Assembly: GCF_905475465.1 (NCBI RefSeq)
Contig: NC_062245.1
Location: forward strand, 7,564,001-7,628,000
Reading direction: 5' to 3'
Source: Pieris napi
Taxonomy: Eukaryota; Arthropoda; Insecta; Lepidoptera; Pieridae
Length of the DNA stretch: 64,000 nucleotides
In this document: piece by piece, positions 11,572 through 22,449 of the stretch
Layout of the letters: each line of letters starts with the position of its first letter
Position numbering within the stretch: position 1 is the stretch's first letter
Made by a program: the position numbers and the translations under genes
Notes under the pieces: generated by a model
Databases searched by the model: none
What the model was told of the DNA's origin: nothing
Seen by the model: only the letters and a program-made list of their open reading frames with translations

Positions 11572-12967
11572 TTGTATTTAATATCTAGTAGGTATTTTGA
11601 GGCACTACAGTTAGTCAGTTACAGCATTGGCTAATTTCATGTTAATTTATAGTAATCACTATATTTATAGATCAATAAGACACTGTTCTCGCTCTAATAT
11701 TCAAATCACTGGGAATGTTCATGTAAATAATTCGGATTTGTGTACGTTAAATAAGTTTTATTCAAATGTAGCGATGTAATGTAGTTCGCATACATTAAAC
11801 ACAATATTACCTACTGATGATAAGCCTAAAATTCATCAAGGATTATGACAACACTGGATTATTCTTATCATAAACACCAAAACACATTTTTATCGCTCAA
11901 TATATAAAATCTACAAAGTTCAAGACAAAATAGAATCAACGATTGTTATCATTTCCAATTTATGTCGAAGGAAGTACGAAAACACACATAAAAGTAATAA
12001 TTAGATGGTAAACATGAATAGAAAAACGGCATAAAGATCGTACTTTTGTGTTATCACATAAACTATGGGGTATATCCTAAACTTGTCAGAGGAAACCGAG
12101 TTTTATGCTATTGACATAAGAACCAATTCACACTGATTCGATGACGTTTAGAAAGTTTATAGGAGAAATTGATTCTTATTTGACCCGAAAATTTATATTC
12201 TAGTTTATGTGCTACTGCTTGACTTTTACTATGACTATTGATAGTATAATAGAATTAAACCTCTAGTGTGGGATTTGGAAAAGAATGCGATGATAGAAAT
12301 ATAAATGTGTTTAAGTGTGTCTGAAATAAAAGACTTCTATTATTATTATTTTTAATTAAACACTAAAACCATTAAAATAATTGTGTAGTGTTTATGATTT
12401 GTATAACATAATGAGCGAAAGGGAGCTGCTTTCATAACCTCCGTACAAAATAGTACAGGATAGTCAAACCTAGAAATGTTATTTAATTAGAAATACACGG
12501 CCTCGTACGTATACATTTTACATACAAAGCCAGACCTACGGCTTAACCTTTGACCTTTACATTTGAATATCATTCAACTTTGAGTAATTTCGTCAGCGGA
12601 TGACGTAAAATTCACGCCTAATTAGAAATTCATAATTAACAAAAAAGAGTATAAAAAAGACTGCTTCCAAGTTTTGATTTCCCGTGACTTTGGATTTGGA
12701 TTTTAATAATACTAGGTGTTATCTGCGTTTTCATAAGTGATCTTAAAGATTTAACAGTAACATGGCGGCTACGTGGAGAATTCTTGTAAAGCCTGTAAAA
12801 GTCTTTAGGTTAGCTACTACAGAAATCTTACTCACGTAATGGGTAATTACCCATAACAAATTTTCAAACATACTAGGTTTGCCCCAATTTTTGGGATTCG
12901 AGACTCTGACGATAGAGCTGGAAATTTCTCGAAGTTAACATTTTTAATTTTATTTCACTTGATGCCG
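11572..12967. other. AT-rich intergenic DNA
   Basis: No gene recognised. A retroelement-like tail (AAATAAAAGACTTC then a TAT-rich run) lies near 12315-12350. Confidence 0.5.
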
Positions 12968-13224
12968 AAGCAATGTTGGCCTAGTGGCTTTAGCGTGTGA
13001 CCTCAGCTCTCACTGAGCTTGAAGGTTCGTTACCGGGCACTAATGGACTTTCTGTCTTCGTGAAGGAAACATCATGAGGGAACCGCCATATCTTAGACCA
13101 GTAGACGGCGTGCGTAAGGCTGTAGAATATCAGCATTGCCTATTGAAAAAAAACAAATAATCACGAAATAGATACAGAAATCTGAGACCCAGACCTAATG
13201 GTTGCAGCCCCACTGTTTTTTATT
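12968..13224 (+). mobile_element. tRNA-derived SINE, degraded copy
   Basis: A-box region TTGGCCTAGTGGCTTTAGCG, a damaged B box (GGTTCGTTACC), the body GTGAAGGAAACATCATGAGG and the tail CAGAAATCTGAGACCCAGAC then CCACTG. Same family as the copies at 33472 and 46855. Confidence 0.75.
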
Positions 13225-13341
13225 ATCTTGATACTGCATTACAGCAACACCAGCATATTGTATATATTCACATTTTATTGCATAAAAATAAAAACAAATA
13301 GTATTTGTTAGTACAGAACCGCAACTTAAAATTGTCATATG

Positions 13342-13502
13342 CAATACCACAAGAGCTTCAAAATTATCGGGTATTTCCCGATAGGTTCGTTGCAAACAAT
13401 TAATATAGTTGTCATGACGACGACAGTCGTCATGACAACTAAATTTGTTTGCAACGAACCTTGAGGGAAATACCAGATAATTTTGAAGCTCGAGTGGTAT
13501 TC
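13342..13502. repeat. 160-bp imperfect palindrome (long hairpin)
   Basis: The left arm (13342 to about 13421) pairs with the right arm (about 13426 to 13502), with a perfect core GTTGTCATGACGAC, a 4-base loop, then GTCGTCATGACAAC. Arms agree along blocks such as GAGCTTCAAAATTATC and AGGTTCGTTGCAAACAA, with a few substitutions and small indels. Transcribed, it would form one long hairpin. It is probably a foldback MITE; an inverted-repeat RNA source is possible. Confidence 0.7.
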
Positions 13503-13506
13503 GGGG

Positions 13507-13737
13507 GATTATTTTTCCGACCCAAATGTCGGCCAATAGAATTGCACCATGAGACGAAATGTACAGTTAACAAATAAGAATTTCATAATGAATAAAACAA
13601 CTACTTAATACTTTTCTTGAAGCAACGACCAGAGAAAATTTTCACAAAAAATTGTCAGTATAATACCATGTAGGTTGTACCACGTGACGTCGAATGGTGC
13701 AATTCTATTGGCCGATATTTGGGTCGGAAAAATAATC
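13507..13737. mobile_element. 231-bp MITE with 44-bp terminal inverted repeats
   Basis: The left terminus begins GATTATTTTTCCGACCCAAA and the right is its reverse complement over 44 bases with a single mismatch. The 143-bp core is non-coding. I see no clear target duplication. It lies four bases from the preceding palindrome, so the two may be parts of one compound element. Confidence 0.7.
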
Positions 13738-14006
13738 TACTTAATTTATTTCAAAACTTGTTTGGTTATATGATTACCTACTAGCTACCTTCCTATTGTC
13801 TACGACAGACATTTATTGATGGAACGGAATTCCATGATTTGCTGAAATAGATTTTCTATGCCTTTTCCATGACAAGCTGTTTTATAGTCGGCCTTGGTAC
13901 AATCTGGTATCAGTCTACCGTGTCCTGGCAAATAACTAAGTATATTACGAAACATGTTGTGAAGGCAACACGTCTAGAAGTTTCTGTTAATCATAGACGA
14001 TTAGGT

Positions 14007-14393
14007 TCTTAATATATATAAATTACATTAAATATTTCACGGTAATTACATACACATTAAATTAGTTGTTTGTCCGCTCCTAACGACTCCTAAACCGATT
14101 TCAATCAAATTTGCACACAGTGTGCAGTTTGATCTAACTCAAAAGATAGGATAGCTAACATATATATATATATATATATATATTTAATTCTACTGTACGT
14201 GTGTATGTCACTGAACTCCTCTTAAACAGCTGGACCGATTTGAATGATTTTGCATGCGTTTGGGCGGAGCCCTGGATGATTTAGATTCACAAATCAGCCC
14301 GGCAGATGGCGTTGCAGTCGATACTTTCATACTTTGTTTAATATCCTAATCGCTTGAAATATCATGCAGGACAATGTCTGTGGGGTCCGCTAG
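14007..14393 (+). mobile_element. Composite Helitron: family-2 5' part joined to another 3' part
   Basis: 14007-14160 matches the family-2 5' end, including GTTTGATCTAACTCAAAAGA. At a (TA)n run (14161-14186) the sequence switches to a different Helitron with GGACCGATTTGAATGATTTT and the 3' end GTGGGGTCCGCTAG before T. This is either a new element inserted into an old one at the TA run or a recombinant Helitron. Confidence 0.65.
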
Positions 14394-14524
14394 TATCTTA
14401 TAGTTATATGCTTACTACTTTGTGAGATATATGTTTTTTAAGTATGTACGTATTAGTTCAAAAGAAGCGGTGCTGTAATTTAAACATTTAATGATGGCGT
14501 AGTCTTGCTCTTTCGTGAATTTTG

Positions 14525-14606
14525 TAAACGTTGTTGACATTCATAAGCATGCTCTAAGAAGCATCTAAATTGAATAAACGTATTTTGATTGATTGATTGA
14601 TTGAAT
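14525..14606 (+). mobile_element. LINE 3' end with (GATT)n tail
   Basis: TTGACATTCATAAGCATG, then CTAAATTGAATAAACG and a short tandem GATT tail. A near-identical sequence is at 20474-20562. A microsatellite-like 3' tail in place of poly(A) is typical of CR1-like non-LTR elements. Confidence 0.55.
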
Positions 14607-15324
14607 GCCCACGTACAGATTTAATAAAAATATTAATACCATGAAAGAAAACCAGACTCTTAAATATTGAGAGGCATCATTTTAAGGCATTGGTGGTCAG
14701 CGTTCGTGGTTACTAAGAAACAATCTGTATTACGCCAGAACATGGAAGGTGAGATGAGGTGCGCTTCTATCGCGCTACGGAGTGGACTGTCGATTAATGA
14801 TATGATGGTGACGAAACGCCGATATATCTACAACCATAAAGAAACACTGTCCAGTTCTGTTACTTCCAAGAAGTTAAATCTAAGGCAGCAATACCCTCGA
14901 GATCCCTAAAAAGCATCGTCGAGACAGAAAAACGTCAAATACTCACCCTAAAGTAATAAAATAAACCGTTTTTCCAGTTTCATTAGCGGCTCCATCCATC
15001 AGGGTGTAATTGAGACCCGCCCGGCTGTCACTCACTCCGTCTTATTGGACAAGATAGCCATTACTTATTGGCAAAACTGTCGAATGTGTTCACGATCAGT
15101 TAATTGACTATTTTTGGCCTGTTAGACATTGTTATCCCATTTTCTTAATACAATGTGCGGTGATATGGACCGATAAATTGACAGTTTTGAAATTTGAAAT
15201 TCGAATCTCTATATAACAACATCTACATTTAGCATATTCTAACGGGTCAAATTCTTAAAAAACTAAATTATTCACAAGATTTGACAGTTCTCGTTTCTTC
15301 CAATAGCGGTAGCAATTCCAATAC
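14607..15324. other. Intergenic, possible old transposon scrap
   Basis: No supported gene. An open frame at 14667-14909 (+) has no recognisable motif. On the minus strand near 14945-15060 a frame gives LNYTLMDGAANETGKTV, which looks element-derived, but I cannot place it. Confidence 0.4.
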
Positions 15325-15530
15325 CCGCTATTATGAGGGATATTATTTTTTATAGTATACGAATCTACGAGACTCCCAAAAGGGGCATTCATTGCAGCCG
15401 ATTAGTGGGTGCGTTGTCGGCCTTTGAGGGTCATTTTTTTAAACAATTGGAGGTCGTATCTCCTAGGGAGACCCCCACCGGGAGTCGATTCCACAGTTCG
15501 CAAAAGAAAATTGTATATAAAGTATTGGGT
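15325..15530 (-). pseudogene. LINE reverse-transcriptase ORF C-terminus and 3' end
   Basis: The minus strand reads ELWNRLPVGVSLG. After a frame change it reads RRYDLQLFKKMTLKGRQRTH and then stop. The ELWNRLP, DLQLFKK and LKGRQR blocks are the standard end of ORF2 in insect non-LTR elements. At least one indel breaks the frame. The 3' untranslated part continues to about 15325. Confidence 0.7.
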
Positions 15531-15731
15531 AGAACAAGCTAAGAAACTTCAATCAATAACATGGTTCAAGGTCATTAAGCAATAATAGTTTTTATTAGCA
15601 TGTGATTTGAATGTTATTGACAATGATTTTACTTCGCTTGGAGTATTGTTGAAAATATCTTTCAACTCTCGTTTTATGAAGCTTTGTGGTTAATGTTGTC
15701 TTTATTGCGAGATATTTATTTTATATTATTA

Positions 15732-16106
15732 CTAGCAGACTCGGTCAAGCGTTGCTGTGACTAAGATTTTTGTTATGTTACATAGTAGTAAACTATTCAA
15801 GAGAAACGGCAGGAGAACACCAATCCACCATGCTTTTTTGGTGGTTATGCCATTAAATTGTAGGTTATGTGAAACGTTGGTACTTTCAACACAGCGCCGC
15901 GCCATCTGTTAGAATTGTGACTATCAAATAATAAACAAATATTTTGCAATAAAATAATATTGCTGGTATAAAATGAGATGTAAGCTGTCCTATCTTTTAA
16001 GTTGGATCAAACTACACACGGTGTGCAAATTTGATTGATATCGGTTCGGTAGTTAAGGAGTCCATAGCGGACAAACAACGTGACACGTAATTTATATATA
16101 TTAAGA
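15732..16106 (-). mobile_element. Non-autonomous Helitron, family 2, full length
   Basis: On the plus strand it starts ACTAGCAGACTCGG (reverse of the 3' end) and finishes TTATATATATTAAGA (reverse of the 5' TC end). It is collinear with the copies at 2767 and 17904. No coding capacity. Confidence 0.8.
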
Positions 16107-16561
16107 TTATATATACCTAATAGTAGATTTATTGTTTGAAGAGTAATAAATGTATGTGTAATTTAATAATTGTAAAATCTAAAAAATGCTAGGTGCATTT
16201 TGTGAACTCTATTTGAAACAAATTGTTCAGTTGTAAATTCCTCTGCCGGTGACGTATTTGTGACTGAAACAATAAATACATGAAATATTTTAATGGACAC
16301 TTCAAATGTGAAAATTCGCGTTCACCGTTTGTCGTTAAATAAATATTTTTATGTGAATTGTTTTTCAGCTACAACTTTACAATTTGCAATTTATGCACTA
16401 TATTTTAACATAATGTTCTGCAAACTGTAAACAATTTTTAATTAGTATGAAATCTGATGTACGATTATACCGGGATTATATTTTTCCGCATTATTCTACA
16501 AACTAATTCATTAATAGTAATAAATAATATCGATAACAGAATACAATTATTAAATAATAAT
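16107..16561. other. AT-rich intergenic DNA, nothing recognised
   Basis: No gene or repeat recognised. Confidence 0.5.
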
Positions 16562-16771
16562 CCAGTGGCTGCAACCCTTCTTGGGTTTGGTGGAATTGCA
16601 TCCGTTTGTATGATCATTTTTATTTCATAGACAAGTGGGTGATATGCTTTCTGTCTTGGCATGTCGGTCGATCTTTGGATATGAGACACGCCGGTTTCCA
16701 CACGATGTTTTCCTACACCCTACGTGGTAGTGTTAGTTGCACACATAGATAGAAAGTCCACTGGTTGCACC
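16562..16771 (-). mobile_element. tRNA-derived SINE, 5'-truncated, minus strand
   Basis: The plus strand shows CCAGTGGCTGCAACCCTTC (reverse of the SINE tail), CACGATGTTTTCCTACAC (reverse of the conserved body) and AGAAAGTCCACTGG. The tRNA-like head is missing or unrecognisable. Confidence 0.6.
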
Positions 16772-16979
16772 CTGAAGTTATTAGACCCACATTTATTATA
16801 GAACAGGGGGCAAATTGGAGGCACACCTAATGTTAATTGATATCGCATTGCCAAAGGTTGGCATCAACGCTTTTAAAACACTTATTGTATCATATAAGTG
16901 TTTTAAAGGGCGGAAACGCCGTAAAACATAATATGTATACAATTTGTAATTGATTTATCAATACTCAATGCATTCCAGA

Positions 16980-17235
16980 TGACGGCTCATTGGTCTAGTG
17001 GTTAGTACCCCTGACTGCGAATCCATGGGTCCCGGGTTCGATCCCCGGCTGAGACAAACATCGATGTGATGAGCATTTGGTGTTGTGCTTAGGTCTTGGG
17101 TGTTTAAATATGTATTTATATGTCTATCTATCTATAATATGTATGTATATCCGTTGCCTAGTACCCATAACACATGCTTCACCAGCTTAGCATGGGACTA
17201 GGTCAATTGGTGTGAATTATCCAATAAAAAAAATT
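16980..17235 (+). mobile_element. Second tRNA-derived SINE family
   Basis: The head has an A box (TTGGTCTAGTGGTTAGTA) and an intact B box in CCCGGGTTCGATCCCCGGCT. The body differs from the other SINEs (GATGAGCATTTGGTGTTGTG) and ends with CCAATAAAAAAAA. The head would not fold as a functional tRNA: the anticodon arm is poorly paired and the tRNA-unrelated body follows directly. Confidence 0.75.
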
Positions 17236-17903
17236 CAGAACTGCTTCCTTAGTGGATAACATATTCAACTGTAGATCTCGGAATCAAATATCGAATGGGG
17301 GAAATTTAAATATTCCATTACGACTTTTACATACTAAAACTTTAATGTCCCGAAGCATATAAACTGTATTACATCTTGACCATGCCCATACATATCTGCA
17401 AACTTGACCAGTCTCAGTAGAAATTACCCGCTGCAGCTGAAAGGATCTTAACAGGTGGTTTGTTATTGTATGAGATAATAAAATTTACAACAATATAAAA
17501 TATATCTCCTCTAATTTGCGTGTAAAATCAGAACGATTAAATGAAAACAAAGTAATGTTGTTTTAGGATTTCTTTTTAACTCCAATACAAATTAATTGAA
17601 CTGTTTTATGAAATTTAACTTCCACAATGTTATTAAACAAAGTAAGACTTTATTATTAAATGATCAAAATTGTAGATGATTTTATTTGGTTTATTTAATA
17701 TACTATATATTAGTAAAAATGCGAACCTTAATGTTTGATGTTTATTGCTTGTATCTGTCCTTATAGCAGTTTTCAATTATAATACGGTGACGGCAGCCTC
17801 TCTAATATAGGCAATAAGTGGACATTGAACACATGAGAGTGTGAATATATTTTTACTTCGTACCCATAACTCATCCGTGTTCGATTCATATATACGTTTT
17901 ATA
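17236..17903. other. AT-rich intergenic DNA, nothing recognised
   Basis: No gene or repeat recognised. Confidence 0.5.
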
Positions 17904-18254
17904 CTAGCAGTCCGGCCAAGCGTTGCTGTGGCCAAGGTTTTAGGTATATTACATAGTAGTAACCTATTCAAGGGAAACGGTAGAAGAACAGTCATGGGGA
18001 CCACCGTAATGTCATTAAATTGTAGCTTAGTTGAAACGTTGGTACTTTCAACACAGCGCCATCTGTGACTATCAAATAATAAACAAATATTTTGCAATAA
18101 AATAATATTGCGGGTATAAATTGAGATGTAAGCTATAATATCTTTTAAGTTAGATCAAACTGCACACGGTGTGCAAATTTAAGTGAAATCGGTTCGGTAG
18201 TTTAGGAGTCCATAGCGGACAAAGAACCTGACACGTAATTTATATATATTAAGA
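17904..18254 (-). mobile_element. Non-autonomous Helitron, family 2, full length
   Basis: Starts CTAGCAGTCCGGCC and ends TTATATATATTAAGA on the plus strand. The open frames that cross it on both strands are shared with other Helitron copies and are not genes. Confidence 0.8.
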
Positions 18255-18772
18255 TGTATATACAAAAATGATCATAAGTAATTCAGCTACTAAAAACGTG
18301 AAAGAGTAAGATTACATTTTATATTACTAAGATAATTATAAATATTTCGATTAGAAAATAACAACATATTCCAAGAAATCGTCTAAAATATTTCGAATTA
18401 TAATTAATAAGCACGTTGATAGAGTTTCATCTAAGGATGAGCATGCGAGTCACGTGTGGTGTGTACGTGAACAACACTCTACGTGTCAAGCATGAACGAA
18501 TTTTGATAATTTTGCTAAGAAAACGGTACATTTTGTGGCACCTTGTGGCTAGTTAATAATACAGAGTTTGTTCTATTGCCGGCGAAACAATAGTTGTATC
18601 AGCTCGGAGGGGTCAGAATACTACGTATTTGCGTGCTGTTCCCACACTAATTCTAGAGCGGGGTCTTGTCTATGATGCTTATTGCTGGTAGAGGTTAAAC
18701 GTTTGTTTTTCTTATTTATTTATTGTTATAATTAATTGCTTTAAGATAATGCATGCTTGCGGCAGGTGATTC
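18255..18772. other. Intergenic, nothing recognised
   Basis: No gene or repeat recognised. Confidence 0.5.
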
Positions 18773-18960
18773 GAAACATTTTGTAAACAAAAAATGGTAA
18801 TTTACTGCCAATTTCTCGCATCCGTTCTACGCCCTTGATTTGATTAAGCGTAAATTTGGAAGCATTTCAGTTTTTTGTAATAAATTTCTTATAAGGTTAA
18901 TTATACATTGTGTTACCCGTATGAATAAATCATATTTGGATTTTGATTACAATAGTAAAC
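18773..18960 (+). mobile_element. LINE 3' end, degraded
   Basis: TTCTACGCCCTTGATTTG and, later, ACCCGTATGAATAAATCATA with a TTTGGATTTTGA tail match the layout of the better copy at 23797-23975. Confidence 0.5.
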
Positions 18961-19239
18961 TAATGATCTTTCAAAGATGTTTTATAAATTTTAAGTGTGT
19001 GTAAACGTCCTAGTGTGGTTTGAGTAACAAAGTATTTCAATAATAAGGGCCGTTAATTCCTTTCATATCCAAATTCCGATTGCGCTACTTAATCGTACTG
19101 TCTGGTAATAATGCTTGTATAGGAAAACATCAGTAGGTATAGTTAAAAGTAAAAGTTTTCACTGAAGTATTTTCGAACCAATTCGACGTCACTATCCTTC
19201 AAGAAAAGAGTGTAACAATTCTTAAAAATCTGGCAGCAA

Positions 19240-19343
19240 TAGACACTTTTATTGCTAGAGCAATGTCAGTGTCTATAGGCGGAGGTATCACTTAACATCA
19301 GATGAGTCTTCAGTCCGTTTGTCCCTTGTTATATAAAAAAAAG
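19240..19343 (+). mobile_element. LINE 3' end, degraded
   Basis: GGCGGAGGTATCACTTAACA and CAGTCCGTTTGTCCC, then an A-rich tail. This is the same terminus as at 49593-49712, where the LINE stop codon lies within CACTTAACAT. Confidence 0.55.
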
Positions 19344-20473
19344 TTTCATTAAAAGGCGGAAATATATCACAAAAAAAAACTTAGAAATTTCTCCGTCTCT
19401 ACGGAAATCCATACAAAAACATGAACAAACTGCACTGCATAGTATTTATGCAATATTCAGTTCCGAAAATTTCCGACATTTTATAAACTTTCTACTTCTG
19501 CCCTAGGGATATTCACTACAACATGCCTTTACATTCAAACTATAGAAACGGTTGCATTCGCTTGTACATATTTGAAATGAAAACATTTACCTTATTTTTC
19601 TGTCAGCGAATAAAGCGTTAAAAATTTAGAAAGAATCACGTATTAAAATTCAGCCTTCCTTTGAAATTACATATATTATTTCTGGGCTACCTTCAATAAC
19701 TCTATAGATTATGTGAATAAACTTTCATCTAAATAACTATATTCAATAGCTTCTTAGGAAAATTTTAAGTATCTGACCAAGTTCGATTGATTAATTCACT
19801 CAGAATCAGTTGTTCTCTTTTGGAGTTACGATGCCAAAGTTTACAACTCCTATGAGAAGATTATTTATGACTTTATATCGATTTGACACTTGGTAGTTGC
19901 TGTCATCTTGTCTAAATCAGGGGCATTGTGTTTGGTAAAAACATCCTCATTATCTACAATTCTATAGAGCCATATAACGAGACTTTACAAGCTCTTTGAT
20001 CAGACTCGTTTGTAGATAAGACGGTCGCCGCGTGTTGTATTGTGTTATAAAGGTCTCTGAAACGGGGGTAGGCCTGTAAATTATCCAAATGAATATCCAT
20101 TCAATTCAACATGGTTCAAAGAATCACAGTAGGTTCGTTGACCTGTTTTTTAATACCATTTTTAATTTTGTATAAAATTATTTACAATGGAAATGTACTA
20201 AGATGTTCTTACATTTTTTGTTACTGTTTTTTGTACATAGAAGGCACCCACAGTAGCTAGTGGTATGTTTATATAAAACCTTAACTAGTGAAGTATTCTA
20301 TTCTATTATTACTTTCGTCTCACGCTTCGCGCCGCCAATAAAGTATATATATCTCGCTTAAATGGTCCACACACTGTTTGCCATGACGTGGGGCCATCCT
20401 ATTATCTTTTTATTATCTTCGCCATACTAAAACGGTTTTTTTTAACCAAAAACTATACTTAAAATCATTCATC
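19344..20473. other. Intergenic, nothing recognised
   Basis: No supported gene. A GC-richer patch near 20020-20060 is not recognised. Confidence 0.5.
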
Positions 20474-20562
20474 TTGTAAATGTTTTTGACATTCATAAGC
20501 ATGCCCTAAGACGCATCTAAACTGAATAAACGTATTTTGATTTGATTGATTGATTGATTGAT
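20474..20562 (+). mobile_element. LINE 3' end with (GATT)n tail
   Basis: TTTTTGACATTCATAAGCAT, AAACTGAATAAACGTATT and a tandem GATT tail; sister of 14525-14606. Confidence 0.55.
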
Positions 20563-21010
20563 CATCCGCTTATATTCTTTTTTACTCGAGTAATTAAACA
20601 AGTTGGACTCCTTAAAACACAATAAAATTCTGGTCTGAATTTATAACGCATAAATACCGCAAATCTTTTTATGTTCATTTTGCGCTAACAAAACCTTCTA
20701 TAAATTTTAATGACTTCAAAAACACTGAAGATTTTTCGTTTGACATGATAATTATAAAGACGGAGGCATTCACTGTAACAATAAGGTACCATTAAATATA
20801 CCGTATAATTAAAAAAATCCGTACTAATCGTATCTTCAAAGGTATTAAATGTACAAAGATTACAGAAACAATGAGAAATATTAATGATTTTCATCAAACA
20901 AGATTCTCATTAGAAAGATTAAGAACATCGTCTATTGGTATGTCTTTTGTTAGGAACTCCAATTATATCCTTTGTGACCGAAAAGAAATTAAATATTACA
21001 CGTCCCATAG
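20563..21010. other. AT-rich intergenic DNA
   Basis: No gene recognised; the open frames here run into the adjacent palindrome or have no motif. Confidence 0.5.
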
Positions 21011-22449
21011 TAGACCAGTGCCGATAATTTTTGAAACAAAAAAAAATTACAGTAGGATGAAACCCATTAGAAAAGCAGGGGAATATGATCAAAATGAAAG
21101 GAAAAATAAATTACGGTCGATCTGAGGTCGGGAAGGGGCAGGGGGGGGAGGTTTAAGGGTAAAAAACGGTTTATCTCGATTTCCGGCAAAACTAAAAGTC
21201 CTATCGAAGAAAGTTAAATGGCAAAGTTGTAGGTAATAAAAAGATCTAAAACTTTTGTATTCACACATTATTCACACAACCTCAAAATTGGTGTGAAAAA
21301 TTCAAAAAACCAAGTTTTTGGTTTTTTATTTTTATCTTTTACAAAAATTTATTTTTTTAAACGAAATTTGGTGAAAACTTACCTTATTATGTCCCTAATA
21401 TACTGTAATTTATTTGATTAAAAATATTTATTTTTTCACCTTATTTTGAATTAAAATCGAAAAAACACCCTAATTTTCAATCGAAAATTCTGACGTCAAA
21501 ATTTCAGCTTTTTTCAAAAAGTTGGTGTGCTTTCAGTTCGTTGAAATCTCTACTTTCCTATGGTAAAAAAATATATATATATTACCATAGTAAATCTTCT
21601 CAGAAAATGCAAAACATCGTATGCAGTAACGCCCAGACCCGTCATACCCTTCCCTACTTCTCTATGAAATACGAAAATTTTAGCCCATCTAAAGGCAAAA
21701 AACTTTTTTTAGGTCACTCAGGTATATATAAGTTATCTTAAAATAGTAATAAATAGGCATCTAATTATAATTTAAAGAAGATTCATAGAGAAGTAGGGAA
21801 GGGGATGACGGGTCTGGGCGTTACTGCGTACGATTTTTTGCATTTTCTGAGAAGATTTACTATGGTAATATATATATTTTTTTTTACCATAGGAAAGTAG
21901 AGATTTCAACGAACTTAAATCACACCAACTTTTTGAAAAAAGCTGAAATTTTGACGTCAGAATTTTCGATTGAAAATTAGGGTGTTTTTTCGATATTAAT
22001 TCAAAATAAGGTGAAAAAATAAATATTTTTAATTAAATAAATTACAGTATATTTGGGACATAATAAGGTAAGTTTTCACCAAATTTCGTTTAAAAAAAAA
22101 AAATTTTGTAAAAGATAAAAATTAAAAACCAAAAACTTGGTTTTTTGAATTTTTCACACCAATTTTGAGGTTATGTGAAAAATGTGTGAATACAAAAGTT
22201 TTAGATCTTTTTATTACCTACAACTTTGCCATTTAACTTTCTTCGATAGGACTTTTAGTTTTGCCGGAAATCGAGATAAACCGTTTTTTACCCTTAAACC
22301 TCCCCCCCTACCCCTTCCCGACCTCAGATCGACCGTAATTTATTTTTCCTTTCATTTTGATCATATTCCCCTGCTTTTCTAATGGGTTTCATCCTACTGT
22401 AATTTTTTTCACTTTTTATTTATTTTGAAGGCTATCTGCACTGGTCTAT
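21011..22449. mobile_element. 1.44-kb near-perfect palindrome (giant foldback element)
   Basis: The left arm (21011 to about 21668) and right arm (about 21782 to 22449) are reverse complements, nearly identical over most of their 650 bases. Matched landmarks include GATCTGAGGTCGGGAAGGGG with CCCCTTCCCGACCTCAGATC, and CGCCCAGACCCGTC with GACGGGTCTGGGCG. The central spacer is about 115 bases. The outermost 60 bases of each arm diverge by an indel but return to TAGACCAGTGC and GCACTGGTCTA at the ends. TA or TAG on both sides is a possible target duplication. Open frames inside are short and mirror each other; I see no transposase. The best reading is a non-autonomous DNA transposon that is nearly all terminal repeat, or an inverted duplication of one. 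Confidence 0.75.

Noticed and set aside
16980..17055. Possible true tRNA gene
   Set aside because: A and B boxes are present, but the anticodon arm does not pair properly, the acceptor ends do not match, and a SINE body with an A-rich tail follows directly.
17777..18097. Overlapping open frames on both strands
   Set aside because: Mostly inside a Helitron copy; the same frames recur in the other copies with stops and indels.
21541..22382. Short open frames inside the giant palindrome
   Set aside because: They are mirror products of the inverted repeat, with no transposase motif and no conserved start.
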